Position numbers and translations under genes: made by a program. Below, piece by piece: positions 49,625 to 63,000 of a DNA stretch of 64,000 nucleotides. The stretch is from Chrysomallon squamiferum (lineage: Eukaryota > Mollusca > Gastropoda > Neomphalida > Peltospiridae), in contig CM022672.1 of assembly GCA_012295275.1 (NCBI GenBank), forward strand, positions 15,264,625-15,328,624, read 5' to 3'. The first letter of the stretch is position 1; every line of letters begins with the position of its first letter. The notes beneath the pieces were generated by a model. It did not search any database, was not told the origin of the DNA, and worked only from the letters and a program-made list of their open reading frames with translations.

Positions 49625-51796
49625 AGTGAATTCTTCTCATGTTCATTGTAATCTATAATCTGCCTGGATGTTCTCAAAACAAGCAGGATAATCAGACAGC
49701 TCAAATTAAATCCGATTCTACTAAGTCTTTGCAGGTATCAAGTCCAGATAGAAAAAGACCTATGAATGAAAGTGGCGGTGTTGTGGTCAGACCTGTTCTA
49801 CAGGCAGGCAATTTTACGAATGAAGTTCCAACCGTTCCAATTCCAGACTACCAGTATATGCATGGTCACTCACCAGTTACAGACACATCTGAGATCTGTT
49901 ACCCACCAAGTGTTCCAGGGGGAAACACAGTAGATGGAGACAGAATATCAGAATTAAGGGACTACAACAGAAACATTATTAACCAGTTCACGGCTTCAAA
50001 TACAGAATCAGATGAAAATAATTTAATTGTGCCAGTGATATCCAAAGACAGAACATTGCTAGCATGTGAGGAAAAGAAGATTAATATGTCTGAGAGTGTA
50101 AATGGAAATAGTGACAGAAGTACAAAGATAGAAGATAATGATGAATTGCAGCATTCCTGTCATTTACCACATTTCAACGTTCTGTTATCTTCTATGAGAG
50201 GACAAGGTAAAAAATATAGATCATCTTCTTTAGAGAGTTCTCATGACAATGGACTGAATGATAATAGTCTGGTTCAGTCCACAGAAAAAATTTTCAGATT
50301 GAAAGTATAAATGAAATGAATGAATATTTGAATAATTCTACTGAATATTTTAATAAAGATATTATGGAGCCATATCTTCAAATTACTACTAATAGTTCTG
50401 TTGCTGATGATGAAAAATATGTCCCTTTGTCATTAACTGATTTTATAGATCCTCTAAATATTCAGAAACCTGCTGTAGAAAGAGCTACAAGTAAATTAAA
50501 AGTTGCTGAAAAGTTACTAGAAAATAAAACTGAAACACAAGCAAGAAGCTCTTCAGATGAATTCATGACCAAGACGTCATTTCTGTTGAACAAAAATGAA
50601 GAGAACACAGATAAAATGACAGTAAAGACTGAAGATACAAATGATTTCTCTGAATTCCACAAAAAAGATCAGCAACTGGCAATAAATAATAGTGCTGTGA
50701 AGATAAATGCTACAGAGATAACAAGAACCCACTATGGTTACAAAGGAAGGAGTAAAACAAGATAAACTACCACTGCAGTCAAATTCAACTGAATCTTTAA
50801 CATCTGGAGATGAAGGAAAATATACTCTGCCTGATAACATAAATGAAGGCCAGTGAATTGATTGAAGATGAAAGAAAAGATACTGTGCCTCATAAAATAA
50901 ATGAAGCCAGTGCACTGATTGAAGATGAAAGAAAGATTCTGTGCCTGACATCATACGTGAAGTCAGTACATTGATTGAAGATGAAAGAAAAGATACTGTT
51001 CATGATAACATTAATGAAGCCAATTCACTGACTGAAGATGAAAGAAAAGATGCAGTACCTGATAACATGCATGAAACCAATGCATTGACTGAAGATAAAG
51101 GAAAAGATGCTGTGCCTGATAACAATGAAGCCAGTGCATTGATTGAAGATGAAAGAAAAGATACTGTGCCTGTTCATGATGAAGCCAGTGAACATTAAAG
51201 GAAATGAAGTACCCAAGAAGCCAACATTGACTGAAGATGAAAGAAAAGATGCAGTACCTGATAACATGCATGAAACCTGAAGATGAATTGAATTGAAAAG
51301 ATGATAACATGCATGAAGCCAGTGAATTGACTGAAGATGAAAGAAAAGATACTGTGCCTGATAACATGCATGAAGCCAGTGAATTGACTGAAGATAAAGG
51401 AAAAGATGCTGTATCTGATAACATGCATGAAGCCAGTGAATTGATTGAAGATGAAAGAAAAGATACTGTGCCTGATAACATGCTATGACTGAAGATAAAG
51501 GAAAAGACCTGATAACATGCATGAAGCCAGTGAATTGACTGAAGATGAAAGCCAATGAATTGATTGAAGATGAAGGAAAAGATACTGTACCTGATAACAT
51601 GCATGAAAAAGCCAATGCATTGATTGAAGATGATGAAAAAAGATACTGTGCCTGATAACATGCATGAAGCCAGTGAATTGACTGAATAAAGGAAAAGAAG
51701 CATGCATGAAGCCAATGCAATTGAAGATGAAAGAAAAGATGCTGTGCCTGCGTCCATCTGATTGAAGATGAAAGAAAAGATACAAATCATTGATTA
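49625..51796 (+). pseudogene. Partial, decayed duplicate of the CARD-gene long exon
   Basis: From about 49,625 this follows 61,993 onward at high identity: first piece 49,660-50,300 (S-S-P-D-R-K, P-V-L-Q-A-G-N-F), then a one-base deletion near 50,288 (GAAGAAAG to GAAAAAA) that ends the frame, a second piece 50,316-50,765 (M-E-P-Y-L-Q-I-T-T), a two-base deletion near 50,739, and then the 57-bp acidic repeats with many indels to about 51,785. The CARD exons and the first 700 nt of the long exon are absent. The repeat seems to end ...E-R-K-D-T-N-H-stop near 51,790, which may show where the parent gene stops. No promoter or start is evident. Confidence 0.85.
50803..51785 (+). repeat. Degenerate 57-bp repeat array (pseudogene copy)
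   Basis: Imperfect units of GATAACATGCATGAAGCCAG plus TGAATTGATTGAAGATGAAA plus GAAAAGATACTGTGCCT. Several units have lost 10-40 bp, so no frame stays open. This decay gives many shadow frames on both strands that should be ignored. Confidence 0.88.
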
Positions 51797-54700
51797 TCAG
51801 ATTCACTGATTACAGTTCAATTATAAAATAGTAAATGAAATATTTTTAAGTCTGAAATGAACTTATTTATTGTAGAAGGATCTGTAAAGATTTTACAGTC
51901 AGGCTGTAAAAAAAAAAAAAAAAAAATGTAAGAAAGAAAGAATTATTAACATTAAATATTTACTGATTTAAGAAAATTATTCTGTTTTTATAATAGCTTT
52001 TAAAAGAGATATATATTTTGAAGATTTTATCTATTATGTCTGTATTTCTAAACTATGATGTTAGTATTTACAGTGATTGCATAATTACAGTTGTTTACTA
52101 CTTTACAATACTGAAGATTGTACCTACTAATGTTTGTATCTAAAATGTTACATTAATATTCACAGTGATAACATAATTACAAATGTTTTTTTTTTTTTTA
52201 AATCTGTTTTTAAGGAATTGGAAGAGGAATGTTAATAATATTTATAAAAAGGAATGATTTACATGTGTTAACTAAAAAAATCATGGTATCTAATGTAAAG
52301 AATTTATAATGAATGGCTTTCCTAATTACTTCTTACAGTTGTACCTTGTGCTTTATTAAGTATACAGCAGAGTACAGCTTCAAGTACAGACTTCAAGTGA
52401 GCTGAAAAGTCTTCATTTTATCTCACCATTTTTCATTTTCTTCCATCAGCTGTCAATAAATAATAATAATAATAATAATAATAAGATAGATAGATAGATA
52501 AATAAAAATAATCTGAAAGGAAATCTTTATTTTTAATAAATATGATGGCGGAAAGATAAATGCTGGACAAAAACAAAAAAAGTTATTATTTACCTCTTTG
52601 AGGAGAGAAAAAGATTTTAAAAATTGGAAAAGAAAAGAATTATAATAGTAATAATTTCATTTATCATCATTAGCTTTTGACACTTGTAAATCTCAGATCA
52701 TTAGATAACTGACCTTACCATTGATGGAAAAAGAAACAGTTTTAGTAATTGTATCTAAATATTCAGAGTTTTAACGTGGAAATTTTGATGTAAAAATAAC
52801 CAGAAATTCATGAAACTGTACTTAATATGGGAAATTAAAAAACTAGTATTTTCAGCATCAGTGGATTATTACTTAATAATGTGCTGAGTGACGTTTCACT
52901 GACTTTTTTGTGCACTATCACAAATGATTAATATTTTGTGATTAAAAGAGTATCTGATTACCTAAATATGTTGTATGATGATTAAAATAAATTTTCGTTT
53001 CTGAAATACTCAAAAATTGCCCTTACAAAATTTATCATACATTTTTTTTTTTTTAAATTTAGCAACTTATTCATTCGAAATGGATTAAATATTTTCTCAA
53101 CACAATGTTACCTTCTGAATTTATTTTTTCACAGAGGTGTAATATATATATTTATTTAATCATACGCCAGATATTGCATTGGCATTAAATTTATATTTAT
53201 TCCTTGAAATCTTTATTTTTATTATTATTATTTTTCAAAACCATCATTTAATTTTCTTTAAATATAAACTTGTTTCTGAAGTAACTATCATTGTAATTAT
53301 GGTTATTTTTTAATTTTATTATTATTATTATTATCATTGTTTGAATATAGTTTTTATGTTATTTATAGATTATCTGTCTAAAATGTTATATTTTCAAAAA
53401 TTAATTCTAGGTAGCTCAAATTATTTTTGTTTTGTTGTTGTTGTTATCGTTTTCATTTCTTTACAAAGTGCTTTGTTGAAGAAATTTCCCTTTCTTGCTT
53501 TGATTTTACTGTTACATATTAATAATAACTAATTGCTGTTTATTTTATTTTCAATTAGATTTTCAAATAATTTTCAGTGATAGAACCCAGTGATTGAAAA
53601 ACACCTGCAAAACACAATTTGTTAATCTAATCTGCTTTCTTATTAACATAATAAAACGTTTTCAACACTGTTTTTTTTCTGTTTTGTTTTGTGTGTTTTT
53701 TCATCTTTTTCTACTTTATTCTTCTTTTTATCTTCTATTTCTTTGTCATTTACTACATCTTTTCATCTTTTTCCATTTTTTTTTCATGTTTCATCCTCTT
53801 CCTTTTTCATAATTTCTGTTTTCTTCTAGGTTTTCTTCTTTTTAATTTCTACTTTTTCCTTCTTTTTAGTTTCTACTGATTCACTTTTACCTTAAATTTC
53901 TTTATTATTATTATCATTCTTTTGATGGTAATATTACTAAACAAAAATATTTCACATCCATATAACAAATTTATAATAAGACAACTGCTTTCATAAAACA
54001 ATTATTTTGTTTTAGTCAAATAATATAAAATACTCTTTTCCATCTGATAATGATTCTAATCTTCAAACTCGAATGAGAAATGACTGTGTTATTTTAATGT
54101 GTAATATATTGTGAATTTTCAAAAATAATTTTTTCATCATGATCTGTACAAGGGCAAAAATCTTGCCTACTATGTTGTAAAACAATAATGCATAACATTT
54201 AAATCTGTATGCTGGTATATATATATATATATATATTTTACTTTTTTTTATTTAAACAAATATTGATTTCAGTACATAACTCTTTGTTTTAAGTATGTGT
54301 GTGTATGAGTGTTTAAAGTTACATGTTTATTCAAGAAAATAATTTACTTTATTACTGTAATTTTTAAATATTTATTCATTTACTGTGAATTCATTACACT
54401 AAAGCTACAGTATACAGACCTTAACCTTTCCCTTTGGATTCTCTTTATCTGTGGGTTTTATGCACATACAAAATTATTATAAAACCGACCTTCGCTCCCT
54501 ACCAGACTGTGATTACATAATGATAAATTAAATACTCATTTACAAACAAATAACTGTTTTCAAAGTTTCGCTTTTGCCGTCGTGGAAAGACAAATCGTAT
54601 ATTGGAACATTACCCATAAAATTGTAAAGGTTGTTTACAAAGAACCATTGACTGGATATTTGGTTTATTCATTGTGTGTGTTATTATTTTCAAATGGAAT

Positions 54701-56256
54701 AGAGAAAATATAAAGACTGACTATAAGAAACATACACTGACAGACAAATTTATAATAACGCTTATCCAAACACAAATACACATAAAAGAACACATTTGTT
54801 AGAAAATTTCATAAAAAAAGAAATTAATCATATTTAACGAAATCATTGCAAGTGATATAAAGATCAGTTTTTCAAATGCAATCTTCACTTTCCAGTTTTG
54901 TTCTAAGCAAGCTTGACAGTCAAAAACTTCAATGATCTGTATGTGCCAAATAATTCCCAAATTTTCTTTCCAGTTTTCCATACCAGGTAAACAAAGATCG
55001 GAAAGTGGATTCTCAGCAACAGGTTGTCATTTCCTCTTATAATGTGTGTAAAGATCTGCATTTTCAGATGGGCTAACAGCTTCAACATTTTGTTAAATAT
55101 ATAAATGTATGAGTGTTTGTGCTGTGTCTGTGTCTATACTATTCAGTGCTGTTACAAAATGTGGCAGAATAATCCATTTAGATGGTAAGGTTCACTTACA
55201 AGGAAAATATCATTTTGAACTGTAAAAGAATAATAGCTGTACGATTGTGGTCACAACTGTTAATTCTCCACTAGTTTTAGAAAAAAATATATATATATAA
55301 AAATAATAATAATAATAATAAATAATGAAATAATGAAACCTTTCTACCCAAAGGCTTCATAAAAAGGAAACGAATTTATTATCATATTCTGGGCTGTGCT
55401 GGGCACTTCAACTAGGAACAAATAAAATAATAAATAGAATAAATAAAATAAAATAATAAAATAAAATAATAAATAGAATAAATAAAAGAATAAAATAATA
55501 AATCGAATAAATAAAAGAATAAAATAATAAATAGAATAAATAAAAGAATAGAATAAAGAAGACAACAAATTTTGTTAACATTTATGAGATTTATTAAATA
55601 TCAGATTATTTTACTATCAACATTCAAAGCATGACTGTAGCAATGGTTTTAAAAAAAAATATTTATAAAAATAATACAGGCTTCAAAATAAGATTAAAAC
55701 ATTTTAAACCAAGTTTTTAACAAATGAACCTTAACGACCACTTTTTAGCCTCACCACAGTACTGCAACAATTTTAAGTTACTTTTGTACACACATTTCAA
55801 AATAGTAAAGTAATTTACATACAACAGGTTCTGGATAATGTACGTATAAATGTGTGTGTTAGTGTAATGTTTGCAGGCATGCAGTGATATGTAATAACTG
55901 TTTTTTTCTGAACACATGAAACCTGTTTTGAAGCCTGTTTTATAATAACGTGCTAAATCACAGGGTTTTTTTTAATTAGTAATTTTGTATAATTAAACAT
56001 AAGGCATTTTCTGAAACACTATAATACTGTTTCTTACAAAAGTTTGCTGATAATTTTAGTTTTAACTTTTTAACTATTTTGAGATAAGACCTCTACATTT
56101 CTAAAAAATAAAATAGAATAAAATAAATAAATAAATAATATAAGAAGACAAATAATAACAATAATAATCATTCATCTCTGTGTCATAAGTTGGCTAATGA
56201 TTTAAGTTTTAATTAACCTTTTAACTATTTTGAGATACGATCTCTACATTTCTAAA

Positions 56257-56299
<43 letters not shown>

Positions 56300-57330
56300 T
56301 TAAAAAGTATATAATAAATAATAAAAATAATAATAATCTTTCATCTCTGTCATAAGCATTATGAACCCTATTAAAAAAATAATAATAAATAAAATAAAAT
56401 AAAAAATGAAATGTCAGTAACATTAAACTTTCCTTTCACAGTGTATTAATTTTTAGCATTAAATATAGTTTATTTCTTCTTTCTTTTTTTTTTTTTTTTT
56501 CTTTCATGGTTTATTTTATATTTTAAGTATATATTTAACTTTTCGTCTCAATCGTGCAGGATAAAGGGTTCGGTACCTGTACAATCAGAAACACTCACTA
56601 GCAAACAGATTAATTTTGGATGGAAAATGTCAGTACTCTCACGCAGTAGCGTATTACTGATGTAATGAATTTGTAACAAAATATTTAAATCATATGTGAA
56701 GTAACCTAATTGGAAAGAATAAAATATGAATCCGAAAATATTTGATTTTAATGTGATACAAGTTGTTTAATGCGTCTGCTTTCTTCCTTCATGTCTACAC
56801 AGGTTTGTTTAGGTTTGTATATTATTTTTGGAGACTGTGTTTAACCTTACAAACCATCTTTTTATTCTGTAATTAAAGGGCAGTTCATTAATTGGATTTA
56901 GTACTACAGTATTATTATTAATTTTATTATTATTATTATTATTATTTTTTTCATTTTTTATATATGTTTTTTAATGTTTTTTTCTTTTACCGTTTTTTTT
57001 TTTCGTTTTTTTTTTCTGTTGTATCTGATGTTTGTTTGTTTATTTTGTTCGATAAAAAATAGAAATATTACACATTCTGTGTTTATAATGTTCTTTTATT
57101 CATCCTTTGCAGCGCTTCACATTAATGATTAAATTAGCCATTAATTATATTACAACCACGAAAAAAAAAAAAAAAAAAAATAAGTTTAACTGGTTTTCGT
57201 TTGTGGCGGAATATCATTAAGAAACGTTGTCATTAAAGTACTATAAATAGTTATTTGGACTTTTATCGTTATTTCACTTATTTGGGTCTTTAATATTTTA
57301 AAATATTGGTGTAATTTTTAAACGTTTCTC
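51797..57330. other. AT-rich intergenic region
   Basis: No gene supported. Short T-rich and A-rich runs, AAT tracts (about 56,260-56,300), an AAAATAAT-type tract at 55,420-55,560 and a TA tract near 54,220. A minus-strand open frame at 54,903-55,088 has a hydrophobic look (I-H-F-P-I-F-V-Y-L-V-W) but no supporting splice sites. Confidence 0.5.
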
Positions 57331-57339
57331 TATACATTT

Positions 57340-57374
57340 CTTTCGACCAACGAACATAAATATCAGATGAAAAG
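57340..57374 (+). other. Possible 5'UTR exon of the CARD gene
   Basis: Sequence before 57,374 ends ATGAAAAG followed by a strong GTAAGT donor at 57,375. The next good acceptor to give an initiator exon is CTGTAG just before ATG 60,072. The left boundary is unknown, and the link is inferred only from order and splice-site quality. Confidence 0.3.
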
Positions 57375-57730
57375 GTAAGTTTGTATTTATACACGAGTTT
57401 CAGTGTCAAAGTGACAGTAGTATCGACTATCGTAGTCACCGTCACAGTAATGTAATTCATCGTTTAACAAACTCGACCCTGTCATTGATACTTTTAAAAT
57501 CAAAATCTAACTTTCTTATAATGACTGAATAAATAAGTAAAAGAAAAGTAAAAAGGTGAATTAGTTTAGGAACATCCAAGAAGAGTAGAAAATTTCAACT
57601 GAAACCGAATAACCAATAATACAAATAAATCATAGTATTTCATTTATCTACAACTAACTTTCCCTTATTTATTGATAATCAGTCATGCGATGTAAGATTA
57701 GGTAAAATAAATCAAACAATACTTCTTGAA

Positions 57731-60011
57731 TTTAAACCCGACCGTCTCAGATTTTTTTATGAAACTTGGTATACTTGTTGACTGGGATCCCACAGACCCA
57801 AATCATATTTTAAGCCAATCGGACCAGTGGTGTTTGAGATATTGTCAAAAATGGGCATGACCACCAACCTTTGAACCTCATATCTCAGGAACTATTGGGC
57901 CAATCTTTATAAAATTGGTATTGTTCAAAAGGCAATATGACAAGGGATTCCCAAATCTGGGTCACTTACCTTTTGACCTTTGTTATGACCTTGAAATTCA
58001 CGGTGAAATTGACCGGGTGTAATATTTGTTGTTTAGCCACAATCAGGATTTTAAAAAATGCACGTCCATAAAAATAACACCTTTTCTGCCATTAACATCT
58101 GATTAACTAAAACCTGAATGATCAGTTCTGGATGATAGGAATCACCATCTCTCTTGATTACCGAGTAAGACATTGTAGGCCTACATGTATGCATAAAGTT
58201 TAAATAAATTTGAAAGAACTAGGTGTTTCTGATGCTTAGCCTTATCACCATCTTTGTTTCCAATGCTCACTGTATCCTTTATTCCCAGACACATTCTACT
58301 GTTCTCGTCACTTTCATAAAATTGGACTATTTCCTCCTTTAATTCATTTGACAAAACGTTCCCTTGTTTCTTATCACAGGGGGATAGAACCCCTTTCTCT
58401 TTCTTCACCACACAGCTTTTTTTCACAAGGTAATTCGTTGTTTCAAATTCATTCATTGTCCTTTCAATGGTAAAGAGTGACAAAGTCAAGATTTGCACAT
58501 GTTCTGCATAGGATTCGGACTTGTTGAATTTCTCTTTTAACTCCTGAAATATGTTCCTGAAAAAATGAAGGTCTGGTTTTTCTGATGAGTCAAGGTCACT
58601 TTCAGGAGAATGAAGCAGAATATCATAGACTGTTTCAAGATGTCATTTTAATGTTACTGTAGCTGATGCTAGTTTTTTCTGTCCTCTCATTCGTTTACTG
58701 GAACGTGCTTGAAAGTTCTTGTTCATGATACTCTTGATGTCCCGTGTTTTGATCACACTTCGAAGTGTGAGGAGTTCAACTTCCTCAGTTTTCCATACAC
58801 TTTGCAACAACTCCTTTTTGGTATGATGGTGTTGATAACACACATTTTCAGGAGAGTAAAAGCTGCAGTTAGCCCTGGAAGAAATAAGGATTTTCAGTAT
58901 TGCCTGCACCTTCAATTCAATAGAACAAAGTCGGTACTTTCCTAAATATCAAATCAAACCCAGAAACCCTTTCAGTTAAGTTAAGTAGGTCATAAAATGG
59001 CAGCAGAGTACATGCGTCATTGCCAAAGGCCCACAAGCCTTGGGCATTTAGGTCAAACTTTTCAAGTATAAATCACAATTTATCAAGGAGAAGGTAGACC
59101 TTGTTCATACTCTGTGCCAAAGACTGGATGTACAAATACATTATGCAGTACATCACTCGATGAAGTCTGATTTCAGACTGATTTGTACTGTTGTTGACTG
59201 AAACCTTGTTCAAAACCATTGGTCAGGCCACATGACATGATAAAATGACTTAATAGGTTTTATGAAGAAAACATAATGCTTACATATCAACATCTGTCAT
59301 TATGTCCAACTTGATAGCTTCAGATTGTCAAAGAAATGCAGATGAAGAAACGTCTTTGTCTTAAACTTCTAGTTGTCATGTGCTCAATGGGGATTTCACC
59401 AGGGGATTTCAAGGAGTTCCTGACATGCCTGTTAACCCTTTGAGCCTTATTTTCGTAGAACATGTCATGCCATTTGGCATCTTTTCATATCCTTCAGGCA
59501 TTCCTTCAAAAATGTCAGGTGGGTTTTAACTCCAAAGATGAGTTTTTGATCTCAGAGAAGTGAATACATGTAGAAAATGTACATTGTAATGCATTGTATC
59601 AATCCTCCATCCAGGAATGCATGTTTTAAATCTATATTATGGCTAAACAACAAATATTACACCTAAGAAACATTTATATGTTTTAATTAACATGTGGGAG
59701 ATTCAATTTCAATAAAGGTCATCTCAAGGTCATGCGATCCACAGGTCAGTTTCAAGGTCATAACAGGTCAAAAGGTCAGTGAACCCAAAATTTTCCTTGT
59801 CATATTGCCTTTTCAACAATACCAATTTTATGAAGATTGGCCCAGTAGTTCCTGAGATATAACAGTTAAAAGGTTGGTGGTCGCAAAATTTGGGGGCCAT
59901 ATAAATCCAAACCACTGGTCTGATTGGCCTAAAATTTCAGATTTGGTGCTGTGGGATTCCAATCAACAAGTATACCAAGTTTCATAAAAATCTGAGTCAG
60001 TCGTGTTTAAC
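57731..60011. mobile_element. 2.3-kb DNA transposon with very long terminal inverted repeats
   Basis: The left repeat (57,731 to about 58,060) and right repeat (about 59,625 to 60,011) are inverted copies of 330-390 bp; the left lacks about 90 bp. Shared words include CTCAGATTTTTATGAAAC, CTTGGTATACTTGTTGA, GACCTTTTGACCT and GGTGTAATATTTGTTGTTTA. Between them lie decayed minus-strand frames of transposon type. It sits directly before the first CARD exon, probably in the first intron. No clear target-site duplication could be fixed. Confidence 0.85.
58181..58915 (-). pseudogene. Decayed protein of the long-TIR element
   Basis: Two minus-strand frames, 58,643-58,915 and 58,181-58,498, separated by a break. 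The second contains F-Y-E-S-D-E-N-S-R followed by G-I-K-D-T-V-S and Q-K-H-L-V-L-S-N-L. From memory this pattern (F-Y-x-x-D-x-x-S-R, G-x-K-D-x-V-S, Q-K-x-x-L) marks a family of uncharacterised multi-copy proteins in invertebrate genomes that behave like transposon genes. The catalytic part is missing. Not a host gene. Confidence 0.55.
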
Positions 60012-60071
60012 CCAATGGGTGATTTGACACGGAATGACCCTTTTAATAACTTTTGCATTTTCTCGCTGTAG

Positions 60072-63000
60072 ATGAATCCTCTAGATGACTATTTTGTTGT
60101 CAATGAAGCCAAGAAGAAGCTTGTTCGTATAAATTTTCGAAAACTTTTGGATCCAGAATGTCCAAACATAATAGACAGTCTGGCAGATTTTCTTAGTCCA
60201 AGAGAAATGGTTTACTTTTTAAATTTTTTACTATAATTAACTATTTATTTTATTTCATTTTCATTTATTAACTTTCTTTTTTATTTATTTATTTTAATTT
60301 TAAATCTTTTTTATTGATATTATATTTGAATATAAACAAATCTGTTTCAATTTTTATATTTATTTTTTAGTTATTTTTTTTTTTTTTTTTTTTTTTTTAG
60401 ATAACCCAGTAATTTCTTTATAGAACCTTTAACCTTTCTTCGACTGGTAGATATATAGCCCTTTTGTAATAATGACCTGAAACAGTAATAAATTAATATT
60501 TCTGATTATCTTAGGATGAACTAAAAAAAAGACATCAAAACCATGCCAATCAAGATGTCATGGGAAAATTGTGGGACTATGCCATGAAACGAGATTGATT
60601 GGTGGATAAAAATGGAAAAAGTACTGAGAGAAGAAGGTTATCTAAAAGAAGCTGATATACTGGCAGGTATACATCATCATATACTTCTATTATAAATGAT
60701 TTGAAATAAGTTGAAAATGAAGAGAAATAGAACATATATATTGATGAATCTGTATTTCTTAAATTGGTTTAGAAGAGAATGAGTTAACAGTCAGTTTTAT
60801 CAATTTAATTGAAGATTAAGTTCACCATGTTAAAGAATAAAAATGTATATATACATATATAAATGATTATTTAGAGATTTCTCTTAACAACAATGAATAT
60901 GTATATGCTTGTATACATGCTATCATACATATACACACAAACATACATATGTACAGACTGCAGAGATGATTTCCTGGAAGAAAAATACTGATCAATGTTC
61001 TTACGTATCAAAAGTGTTACACAAAAAATAGTTTTAATGCATATTGCAGACAATTATATTGTTAAAATTTAGTTTCATTAATGTTGTTTTGAGAAACACA
61101 TTTTTGGAAATTGGAAAATTTCAAAAAAAGTTTTGTATCCTTAAAATAGGGCTTTATTTAAAAGTCTGATTCAGTTAGTGGATAGTGTCCCATATATATG
61201 TCTCTCTGTGTGTGTATGTTTCTGTGTTTATGTATATGTATATGGATATGTAAGTTATGTTATGTTTATTTATGAAGTTTTGAATTCCAGAGCATACTGT
61301 TTCCACAGAACATCAAGCACAGTTGCAAGCACTTCCTCATCCAGCACAACTTAATGAATCACATGTGCAGAATGCACAACAAAACCTTTCAGCTGTTTAT
61401 CAACACCAGTATCCTACAGATAATAAACCTCCTCCTTATCATGAGGCTGTTTTACAAACACAGCCTTATTCCTTACGAGATCAACAAACATCTGAACCAA
61501 ATGTCCAAGGATGTGTGAACCCAGAGGTTTATAACATGCACAGGCAGCCAGTGATAGTAGAACAACCGCTGCAAGAATATCTACAACAGCAGCCATGTCC
61601 TGGTCAAACTCAGAACAGTGAACAACATTTTATTACTGATCAAGCTAAACAGTTAGAAAAAATCCAACATCACAAGTCTGTTAGTTCAAAAGACTCTCAG
61701 AGTCAGGAAAATATTTTCAAAGAGAAGGAAGAAAGTGTCACAAAGAACAATGGTAAAGTATCTAATTACAGTGTTCTTAATGAGAGACAGAAGAACAAAA
61801 CAGTTGATGCTGAAAGCAGATCATCAGTTGCTAGCAAATCTTTATCTGGTGGAGGCCAGTTATCTCATATTGCATCAAAACAGCAGAATGTTTCTAGAAG
61901 TGGTGAAAATGGTGTGTTATCTCAAGATATTACACTTTTTAATGAAAACAATACTAATACTTCTACTAGTGGTAGTAAAGGAAAAGTATCTTCAGTGAAT
62001 TCTTCTCATGTTCATCCTAATCTAAATCTGCCTGAATGTTCTCAAAACAAGCAGGATAATCAGACAGTTCAAATTAAACCCGATTCTGCTAAGTCCGTGC
62101 AGGTATCAAGTCCAGATAGAAAAACACCTATGAATGAAAGTGGCAGTGTTGTGGTCAGACCTGTTCTACAGGCAGGCAATTTTAGGAATGAAGTTCCAAC
62201 CGTTCCAATTCTAGACTACCAGAATATGCATGGTCACTCACCAGTTACAGACACATCTGAGATCTGTTACCCACCAAGTCTTCCAGGGGGAAACACAATG
62301 GATGGTGAGAGAATATCAGAATTAAGGGAATACAACAGAAACACTAGAAGCCAGTTCACAGCTTCAAATACAGAATCAGATGAAAATAATTTAACTGTGC
62401 CAGTGATATCCAAAGACAGAACATTGCCAGCATGTGAGGAAAAGAAGATTAATATGTCTGAGAGTGTTAATGGAAATAGTGACAGAAGTACAAAGATAGA
62501 AGATAATGATGAATTGCAGCATCCCAATCATTTACCACATCTCAGCATTCTGTTATCTTCTGTGACAGAACAAGATAAAAAATGTAGATCATCTTCTTTT
62601 GAGAGTTCTCATGGCAAAGAACTGAGTGATAACATTCTAGTTCAGTCCACAGAAGAAAGTTTTCAGATTGAAGGTATAAGTGAAGTGAATGAGTATTTGA
62701 ATAATTCTACTGATAATTTTAATAAAGATATTATGGAGCCATATCTTCAAATTACTACTAATAGTTCTGTTGCTGATGATGAAAAAAGTGTCCCTTCATC
62801 ATCAATTGATTTTACAGATCCTCTAAATATTCAGAAACCTGCTGTAGAAAGAGCTACAAGTAAATTAAAAGTTGCTGAAAGGTTAGAAGAAAATAAAACT
62901 GAAACACAAGCAAGAAGCTCTTCAGATGAATTCATGACCAAGACGTCCATCTCCATTACAGAACAAAAATGGTGAGAAAATGACAGTAAAGACTGAAGAT

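Noticed and set aside
51011-51806. Minus-strand frames of up to 259 codons opposite the acidic repeat
   Set aside because: Shadow frames of the 57-bp array; the plus strand encodes the recognisable repeat, and the same shadow occurs at 63,096-63,998.
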